Source: Hormiphora californensis (Eukaryota; Ctenophora; Tentaculata; Cydippida; Pleurobrachiidae). Taken from it: a stretch of 64,000 nt of DNA. Shown in pieces: positions 12,592 to 64,000 of the stretch (positions are counted from its first letter, which is position 1; every line of letters begins with the position of its first letter). Location of the stretch: the NCBI GenBank assembly GCA_020137815.1, contig CM035351.1, forward strand, positions 866,065 to 930,064, written 5' to 3'. Position numbers and translations under genes: made by a program. Below the pieces are notes generated by a model that had not been told where the DNA came from, did not search any database, and worked only from the letters and a program-made list of their open reading frames with translations.

Positions 12592-13480
12592 GATCACGAA
12601 GAAGAAGAAGAAGGATGTGTGCTGAACTAGGCGATAAATAATCCTTCAATTTGACCAATTAATAATGTTTAGAACTACTTAGCACATCATTGTGTGAGAG
12701 AATGGTTTATAACGAACTTGTTAAAATGTAAAACACAAACCACGGCTGAAGCAGTGATTGAAAATTTATCAAAAATATCTTGGCACAGCTCCTTTGAAGT
12801 GTGACCTAGCAGTATACTTGCAGCACATGGTACGTGCGTCTATCGACAGAGTGGGAATGCTGTTTCAGACATTTGAAACAACATTCCCACTTTGCCTTAT
12901 ATCTAATTCGCCAATATATCCGGTCAACCGTTTCTATACCATGCTTACAGGCAAGGTTACATAACAGTATAGCCTCTAAGACTGATTTGAGTGTGTTTAT
13001 TGGTTAAACTGATAAAAAAGAGGGGAATAGAAATTACACGCTTGGATGGTAGGCGAGGAAACGAATAATACGGAAACGGAATTGAATAATTAAAACGCAT
13101 ATCATATTGGAGAATATAAGAGTGCAGGAGGTGGTGGTAGTTTCGCAAATTAGACACCTTTCTAACAAGAGAATTGAGTCAGATTTGTACAAATCTCTTT
13201 GTACAAATCTCTGTATCCGTGTCTACTAAACAACAAGAAAGGGAGGAATTAGTTTCAGTTTGGACGACGTGTGATGCAGCACTATGTACGTGACGTGTTG
13301 AAAGGTGGATGAGTCAAGATATAGTGGATGTACATGTCTTCTGGTTTTCTATAAAGCTCAACACACTCACGTCAGATATTTGGTTATTCAAAAGAAGTAA
13401 TTATGGTAATTAGTGTGCCAGTGCCCTGAACTTCAAGGAAATCTCTTAACACATTTCTCAGCTACTTGATCAACGTGTAA

Positions 13481-15130
13481 TTAGGAACATTTCTTAACCC
13501 GTTCTGTCATGAGTCCGTGATACTGTACAATCCGTCTGACTACTAACAAAACACACCAAGCACACAGGACAGTTACCATGGTTACTATAGTAACGACCAC
13601 ACCCAAAACGTCCAAGTTGTGGATTTCAACAAAGCTTTGCTCAGCCAGCAGCTCGTTCCTCAGAAACTTCAAATCCCCGTGACGGAGCAGCAGATTTACA
13701 TAATGAAGGAGTTTTTCGGTTCCGGTGGCAGGTACAGATTCAAATATCTCCCTGGCCTGGGTAAGGGCAGCACTGTACCTGGCCTTGTTTACCAACATCT
13801 CACCAACAAGTCCGGTGAAACTCTCCCTATTGATCTGAGAGGGGAGGAGAAGCTCCCCAAACCCCCTCCTCCGCACCAGATACCCATTCATGGACTGATC
13901 AGCAAAGATGGGTAGACACAAGACGGGAACCCCGTAATAGATTGTCTCTATCCTTCCATTGTTCCCACAATGTGATACAAAGAGGGTGATCTGGCCACTG
14001 GCCAGTAGGTCTCTTTGGGGCGCCCAGGTGGTCCGGTAAAACCTATCAGCTGGCAGCCAATCAAACTGTGTCTCCATGGAAACCTTGATAACCACGGCAA
14101 CACTCTCCATAGCAACCAAACTCTCCAAGATTTCCGGGTGAGACGGGACCAGGGAGAAATCAATATAGGAGCCAACAGAGAGAAACAACACAGACCTTCC
14201 TTTGGTGACCTGATATTCCAGGAAGTCATCCAGTGATCCTTTCAAAGGATTACCCTGGGGTTTTAGGGCAGCACCGCCCATTTGAAGGACATTGTTTGGC
14301 AGCTGAATGGGGAAGGAGAATGCAATATGATCGTTAATTATTGATAGCTCTATCCTCTTCATCAGTTGGTTCTCAGTTACATTGTATCTCCGGTAAACCG
14401 GCTCCATCACTTCACCCATATTAGTGAACAGTCGGTGGAACCCAAAGGCAAAGTTCACAAAGTTAACCGATCTCTCCCAAAGACCGGGTGGTGTATCATC
14501 TTGGTTGAATACAGAGTTTACAATTCCCGGCTCACTTGCAAAGAACTGGGGAAGGTTCTGTATCGCACGTGACTCCACGTACACGATCTCTGGTGTGTAG
14601 TTGATAAAGGGAATCTGGAGGGAATTAGTCACCGCGAGAAGGGCTAATTGTGTCATGTGTTCAGCTATGACGAGGTCAAACTGCTGCCTTTGGAGAAACT
14701 GCTCAAAGGGTTCACTGCAAAACAAGTCCCTGGATTTGATGTAGATCTGAATCCAACTGTCCCGGCACTCGTCCGCCCCACAGATGGAGTCAGCATACAT
14801 GGTGCCATCAGATCCCTTCCTTACAATGTCCTTTACACACTTATCACAGATCTGACCGAACTCCTCCACTGTTAATACATCAACAAAAGGTTGGACAATA
14901 GTGAAATTATCAGATTCCTCCATCCCCAGCCTCCTATCATGTTGTAGGGAGGTGAAGTGGACAAAGTGTCCCTGGTCTGCTAGCAGTTTACCAAGGTGTG
15001 CCATGGCGAAATAGTGACTGCCTGGAAAGGGTGCTGCAACGAGGATCCGAGCTGGGGCCGCCAGATCAGGGAGTAGGAGAACAAGGAATAGGGAGAGGAT
15101 GGTGGTAGGACTCCTACTAGGAGTGTCCAT
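13481..15130 (-). CDS. UDP-glycosyltransferase (UGT family, membrane-anchored), single exon
   Basis: Transfers a sugar from a UDP-sugar to small lipophilic acceptors; animal members sit in the ER membrane with the catalytic part in the lumen. The 549 residues fit the usual 520-540. The N-terminus has a hydrophobic signal (ILSLFLVLLLPDL), then APFPGSHYF with the catalytic His at about 39. The partner acidic position reads FDLVIAEH, so Glu appears where Asp is common. The UDP-sugar signature starts at W369 (WAPQRDLLASGQ) and continues VSHCGNNGRIETIYYGVPV and LPIFADQ. A single membrane helix near 511-531 is followed by a basic cytoplasmic tail ending RVKKCS. The ORF is uninterrupted. The start is the first ATG before the signal peptide. 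The exact sugar and acceptor cannot be read from sequence. Confidence 0.95.
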   Translation of the reverse strand: MDTPSRSPTTILSLFLVLLLPDLAAPARILVAAPFPGSHYFAMAHLGKLLADQGHFVHFTSLQHDRRLGMEESDNFTIVQPFVDVLTVEEFGQICDKCVKDIVRKGSDGTMYADSICGADECRDSWIQIYIKSRDLFCSEPFEQFLQRQQFDLVIAEHMTQLALLAVTNSLQIPFINYTPEIVYVESRAIQNLPQFFASEPGIVNSVFNQDDTPPGLWERSVNFVNFAFGFHRLFTNMGEVMEPVYRRYNVTENQLMKRIELSIINDHIAFSFPIQLPNNVLQMGGAALKPQGNPLKGSLDDFLEYQVTKGRSVLFLSVGSYIDFSLVPSHPEILESLVAMESVAVVIKVSMETQFDWLPADRFYRTTWAPQRDLLASGQITLFVSHCGNNGRIETIYYGVPVLCLPIFADQSMNGYLVRRRGFGELLLPSQINRESFTGLVGEMLVNKARYSAALTQAREIFESVPATGTEKLLHYVNLLLRHGDLKFLRNELLAEQSFVEIHNLDVLGVVVTIVTMVTVLCAWCVLLVVRRIVQYHGLMTERVKKCS

Positions 15131-15335
15131 CTAAAGTCGTGGAGTTATCAGATCAAGCAATATAGCAGTCTCTATAGTGTGGGGGCATGTAACACGGTCG
15201 CTGCAGTGGGATATATGTGTGAATGGCGAATAACTAACATAACCTGTTGCTCAACAAAACATAACTTGTTACTCAACAAGACATAACTTGTTACTCAACA
15301 AGACGAAACGGTATAGCAGTAGGTGAGATCGGTCG

Positions 15336-15412
15336 AGGGACCCTTTAAGAGACCCTTTTAGCCTTTAGGGACCCTAGAAAGTTAACTGTTAAGGGTCCCT
15401 GAAAGGGTCCCT
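15336..15412. repeat. inverted repeat built on agggaccctt
   Basis: gagggaccctttaagagacc pairs with a later copy reading ggtccctgaaagggtccctt. The repeated gggaccct core makes several alternative pairings possible. Confidence 0.6.
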
Positions 15413-16471
15413 TAACCGGTCGGGCCCTTTCTTTTTAATGAACGAAGGAGTCCGAAGTGATCATGTGAGATAAATCGTGATATAACAAACAGAATTCGAC
15501 GAAATAACAAGTACCAGAATGGAGAATTCTGTGAGTCTTGAAGGGCGACAACTTTAAGTTGGATAACCGGTTTGTCGGGGGTGAGATAAGAAAATAAATG
15601 CAGTATTTAAGTATACACCTGCACCAATAATTTATGCGTCATAAATATCATACCTGTGACGCAGTGACTCAGTGAGTTGTCGTCACTCCCACTGTCCTCT
15701 ACTAAACGTTATAGAACGTTTAAATAATGGACCCCCCCCCCCATAATGGGTGAGGCTATGACGAGGTTTGCAGATTGTCACGAACCATGTATGACAGATA
15801 AGAACCGATAGAACCAACCCATTTAGTTGCCATTAGACTGTACGTTTGAATAATGAACGCCTTTCGCCTGGTGTGGGGACGGAACGGAAGTGTATTATAG
15901 ATCCTCTCGATATATTGATACCTCTGATTAAGGGGGCCGGATCATAAAATATGGTAACGTTAAACCTTATACGAAATACTATATCTATCTGATAAAGGGT
16001 GTAGCGTTGTTCGTGCCCTTTCTCCTGCTCAGTTTTGTCTTGGCCGAGAAACCCTATAATAATTCATAAAGCTGTCAACAACGAAACAAGGAAAAATAAC
16101 CATGAAAGCATTATATGTTAAGAAACATGTGTTCAATAAATCGTATGATGATAAAGTAGTCTGATTGTCTGAAGGAATTGTGGTCTGTTCCGATTCTGTT
16201 ATGGATAATTATACCTCTTCTTTATAACTCTAACTTCATTAATTAGCTACTTCATAGTTCATAGTTACTTCATCAACTAATTGCTTCATAATTACTTCAT
16301 AATTACGTCTCTTCAGTCTTCCTACTTGATCTTCATCCAATTATATAGGCTGATCTTGTGATTCACAATACGGACAATGAGTAGCTTGCAAATCATTACA
16401 AATCTGTCACAATGCTTTGACACTTACAATGCTTTATGACTCTGATTTATAGTGTTCCTCAAAACGTTTAA

Positions 16472-17280
16472 CCCTTTGGGGACGATAAGCCCCCTGTCGA
16501 CAGAATTCTCTAAAACTTTCTGGAGACACTCACTTTGAACCTACTTGAACGCAGGAAAAGGAATTTTGGTTCTACCACCTGTATTTCTATTGGGTCACCT
16601 GTGACCCAATCGTCCCCTAACGCTAAAATAGGAATTGAGATTTTGCCGCTATTCTGCACAGTTTACACACCCTATGGGCCTCTCTATCTCATCTGTAGCC
16701 GATTTTAGAATTTTAAAATTGGCCGAGATGAAAAATTTTCTGAAGGAGCACGGATCTCAACAATTTTTTCATCGACTCCCTAAGATGTTGAGATAACAAT
16801 GATGGATTCGGTTAGTCGCTAGCACCTGTTTAAAAAATGCCGTTTTAGACGTTTATCGGGGGCCATTCCTTTAGAAATGCTCGTAAAATGCAAATTCCTG
16901 TTTTAGCGTTAGGGGACGATTGGGTCACAGGTGACCCAGCACTTTGAAGGCCTCTGAGAGGCACGAAATTTGGAATATCACCCTGAAACTTTACCCCGGG
17001 GTAAAATACACACTTTTCTTGCATTTTCCAAGTCCATTTTAAGTATACTCGTACCAATTTTGAGATATGGCCATTAAACTACCCATTTTGCCTACCAAAT
17101 GCACTGTTTTAGCCCTGTTTTCCAAAGTCGACAACTTCAGAGGCTCAAAACGACCTCAAAATGCTAGAAAAATGTATGGTTCAACCCTGGAAACAATTTA
17201 AAACTTTCAAATATGGTCTAGAAAGACGCTATATGGGTTCAAAGTTGTGGGTCACCTGTGACCCAATCGTCTCCAAAGGG
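16472..17280. mobile_element. piggyBac-like MITE with TTAA target duplication
   Basis: TTAA flanks both sides (16468-16471 and 17281-17284). Ends read ccctttggggacgat and atcgtctccaaaggg, the CCC...GGG termini and TTAA target known for piggyBac elements. Inside is a second inverted pair (gggtcacctgtgacccaatc near 16593 and its complement near 16914). No transposase ORF, so nonautonomous. Confidence 0.85.
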
Positions 17281-19057
17281 TTAAATTCGTGACTGCATTG
17301 TTTGCAGTAGTCTAGGTAATTTGATATTAATTGATTTTCCGCATTCTGGGCTTTTTGTTAACAATCCACTGTCCTAAAAAAAGGTTATGTTACGGGTGAA
17401 GGTTAGGTTACAGATGGGTCATGAGGGCTAAGAATTGGGAATTTTGGCACCTTTGGCCCCGGTGTTCTTTACTTTAGGACCTTGATAAAAATCCAGTGAT
17501 ATGTTTCCCACAGAGAGATGCCCGCATTTGTAAAATCTTCACACTTTTGTCCTGTAGCTATTCGATCAGAGGTAGCTCTATACTGCGTTACAGTAAGAAC
17601 AGTATGAACAGTATGAACAATACCAGCTAGCTCGGCCTATATTCATCCTTCAGAAGGAGGAATATAAGGAGCTAGCTGGAGAAGGAGTCCTTTGATTAGA
17701 TGTAGTACTCCGTGTAGCAGTATACCTGCCATGATTGCTTTAAAATTGGCCCTTTGTTTGGACAATTAGAGACACACTTTATCCTGACACACATGCCTAA
17801 TGTCCAGTACATGTGCCCAATGTCCTGCAGTACATGTGCTTCCAAGAATATGAAGAATTGTTTTTCTTGTTCTGCAAATGTTGACACATGTCTCATTAGG
17901 TGGCTTCTATCAGATCATGTGGATATTTGTCTCAGATGTCAAATATTTTTGGGTTGTATAAATAATAGGGTAGCGTGTCATTTTTCCGTCTTATTTGCAT
18001 TAGTTATAGTTAGATAATTAGCCGGGCCTGCTAGATAAACAAATGGAAGACCCTTAGATAAATGAGAAAAATTTAAAACTTGCAATTTGTCTGTTTAATC
18101 GTTTTTAGAGCTGTGTGCCATTTAAACTTAAAATCATTAAACTAAGAATCGCGGAGAAATTGTGTGTCCTGATTATCATTTTCAACACCTTATCAGATAA
18201 CATTCTAATGCACATACTATAATTATCGTGATTATATAAACGACAGATTCATTTCCTTCTTCTACTATTCACACAGTACTTCTCTCATTCACACAGTACT
18301 TACTAACTAGCTCTAACTCTTCTTTCCTTTTTAGGACCATTTACAATTTGCTAGTTACCATCATCTCTCTCTCACAACCTTTTCATTTCCACCTGAGCTG
18401 TATTTTATAGCGATCTGTCTGTTTAGTACAGCTGTCCACTCCTCTTTTTGTACTCAATAAAATGACCAATACAAACCCTGCTTTTGTATTCAAATTTTGA
18501 AACTACTTTTGCATTCAACACTGAAGTTATACAGATTGTAGATTGTACAGTAGTCGGTAGCGGTATAATCACTACTTCAATCAAATACATTTCCAGCTGC
18601 TTTACAGTATAGTGTTCCATTTACAGCTTGTTCATATACTACTGCATTCTTAGTTCTTCAAGCAGAGAGCCGTGAGGTCGCACGAGGCAGTCTAGCTGTC
18701 ATATGGTTAATCTCAATTTTACGTATTGGCAATTACGACAAGTACCAGTTACATGGGCACTTTTACAAATCACACTCGTGTCTTCGCACGGCCATGTTGC
18801 TATATCATATGTATATTGCTTTAAACTCTCTCTCTTGCCTTTCTTGAGTACCTAATTTTGCAAGACAACTCAAAAAGCATATATGCATAGCCTAAGTAGG
18901 GTGTTGAATTTTGAGATTTGTATACCTTAGGCTAAAACTCATTTTATTTTAAAGCTTGATGCCTGCACAGACCCCCCATGTTTTATACGCTTATGATACA
19001 TATTATATGCTTATGATACATATTATATTACGAACGACACTCTGTTTGTTGATTACC

Positions 19058-19175
19058 TACAACTATGGCTCATGCAACTATGGCTCATAGAATCTATGAG
19101 CCATAGATGCATGCAACTATCATGGCTCATTATAGATTCTATGAGCCATAGTTGCATGAGCCATATAGTTGTAGG
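19058..19175. mobile_element. small hairpin element with flanking direct repeat
   Basis: ctacaactatggctcatgca and its complement close a palindrome that repeats tatggctcat internally. The sequence cactctgtttgttg occurs on both sides, as a target duplication of about 14 bases would. Confidence 0.6.
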
Positions 19176-19952
19176 TCACTCTGTTTGTTGTCAAATCTGG
19201 TGGGACTTGTCACCCCCCCCCCCCATGTCCTCTAAACATTGTTATTTTAGCAAGGACAACATGTCTTGCTTCTCCAGCAAAGCGGGCCAGCTACCAAAGA
19301 ATGCCAAAACAAGGAGAGCTAAGAGCTTTAATCTCTACAAAATGTACAAGGGCTACAGATACATGTATGTATATAATGTATAATGTACATGTATGTATAG
19401 CTAATCAACAGTGCCTATTTCTTTAACGCCATGAAATAAGTTTTGCTTGCGTATTTTTACTTTTTTTCCAGCACATATTTTATTTGATGTGTACGAGCAG
19501 TCATAAAGATGGATTTTTTGAATTTTTCACCCCCACATGTCACGTGCATGTGATATTTATCAATTTTGACGTCCACATACGTTATAGACTTGGTTTACTA
19601 ACAGCAGTTCCACTACTTCCTGGTGCAGAGAAGAGGGGTTACTAATTTTAGGACAACAACCAGTCTGTATCTTGAGGGATTCGATAGGATTCGTATAGAA
19701 CGGAATCTTGGATTAGTTTCATAAAAATGTTCCAAAATGAACTCCAAGAGAATTATTTCTGCGTCGACGGATCCATAATGTTCGAATCATTCTTGACGTG
19801 TTTCTGCGGGGGTTCTGATGATATCCTACTATGATGTCTGGTGGAGTACCTATACCGGAGCTACTCCAGGGAGACTTTTTCTGCTCTAGCTCTCGAGCTG
19901 ATTGTACACAGTTCTATAGTTAACTTTAGCTTGGTGTTTGTATTGTCAAGTC

Positions 19953-63480
<43,528 letters not shown>

Positions 63481-64000
63481 TCATTGGAAATAGGTTATAT
63501 AGCGTGATATTCTGATTGTTTTCATCTCTAGAACTTGACTTGTAGTAGAACTAGAAGTAGAGAGTATGAAGTTGAACTTTATCTCTGAGTCTGGCAATTT
63601 CCAACTTTAAAGGAACTTTATAGTCGTATTTCACCTGTCAGAGCATTGGCCTGACCCTATTCTCGCGAACTGTGGTCAGAGCATTGGCCTGACAGTATTT
63701 CACTTTGTTAATCCCCCTTACTCAACAAATTTCACTGCTTTATGATGACTAGTCATAGTCATGACTATGCTTTAGTTTGTTAGATAATAGATTTACTGAT
63801 TATTATTAACAATTAATATTGTCCGCAATTCTTAAAGTTAATTGACATGACAAATGCAAATACAATCTTTTATTAATAACGGGTGACAACTAAAAATCTG
63901 GACAATTTTCTGTGAGCTCTAGCACCGGCCCCGCTTGAGATACATTTTGAATCAGAATAACACAACGTAAAAAAAATAAAAAGTTCATTTTCATTGCGTT
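63481..64000. other. spacer after the lipoxygenase stop
   Basis: No exon is recognised. tcagagcattggcctgac occurs twice (about 63640 and 63677); the same motif is at 31672. This is expected to include the lipoxygenase 3' untranslated region. Confidence 0.5.

Larger units (their letters stand above)
15131..19952. other. spacer between glycosyltransferase and lipoxygenase genes
   Basis: No coding exon is recognised. It contains a triple tandem repeat of ctcaacaagacataacttgt type (15247-15305), a hairpin at 15336-15412, a piggyBac-like MITE at 16472-17280 and a hairpin element at 19058-19175. The remainder looks unique and AT-rich. Confidence 0.6.

Noticed and set aside
17754-18017. Cys-rich 87-codon ORF
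   Set aside because: No recognisable domain, no splice context, and flanking sequence looks like ordinary AT-rich spacer.

Overview
The window is animal nuclear DNA. Genes have many short exons with GT-AG introns, the products are typical of metazoans (ionotropic glutamate receptor, TRPC-like channel, rhodopsin-like GPCRs, lipoxygenase, UDP-glycosyltransferase), and introns and spacers are packed with (GA)n/(CT)n runs, minisatellites and small inverted-repeat transposons. I cannot name the species. The mix fits a highly heterozygous marine invertebrate, perhaps an early-branching one, but that is inference.

Layout. 0.6-8.8 kb, minus strand: a 17-exon ionotropic glutamate receptor that I could join end to end (about 1,134 residues, with two single-base surpluses in one exon). 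8.8-13.4 kb: spacer full of microsatellites. 13.5-15.1 kb, minus strand: an intact single-exon UDP-glycosyltransferase of 549 residues. 15.1-19.9 kb: spacer with a TTAA-flanked piggyBac-like MITE and hairpins. 19.95-63.48 kb, plus strand: a 14-exon lipoxygenase (787 residues, frame intact at every junction). Its intron 8 is 22.8 kb and holds two rhodopsin-like GPCR paralogs, a retroelement ORF1-like gene and several fold-back elements. Its intron 10 holds a TRPC-like channel gene on the opposite strand.

Assembly. Two blocks (about 21.8-25.8 kb and 39.6-43.4 kb) have grossly inflated homopolymers and look like unpolished contig ends. The first is interrupted by exactly 100 N. It repeats the lipoxygenase exon 1-5 region, so two haplotypes appear to have been laid end to end. 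One haplotype carries a 1.6 kb palindromic mariner-like insertion that the other lacks.

Most interesting signals. (1) A 1.9 kb terminal-inverted-repeat element with an 8-bp target duplication interrupts the TRPC coding sequence. Splicing at GT and AG bases inside its own inverted repeats restores the reading frame, as expected for an intron made by a transposon. (2) In both the lipoxygenase and the glutamate receptor, short tandem duplications repeatedly span exon-intron junctions, leaving rows of decoy splice sites and one stop-containing pseudo-exon. (3) The glutamate receptor lacks the acidic residue that normally holds the ligand amino group and has a serine near the pore Q/R/N site. (4) The lipoxygenase ends in Thr rather than the usual Ile. 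The genes show no shared pathway; their proximity looks incidental apart from the nesting.
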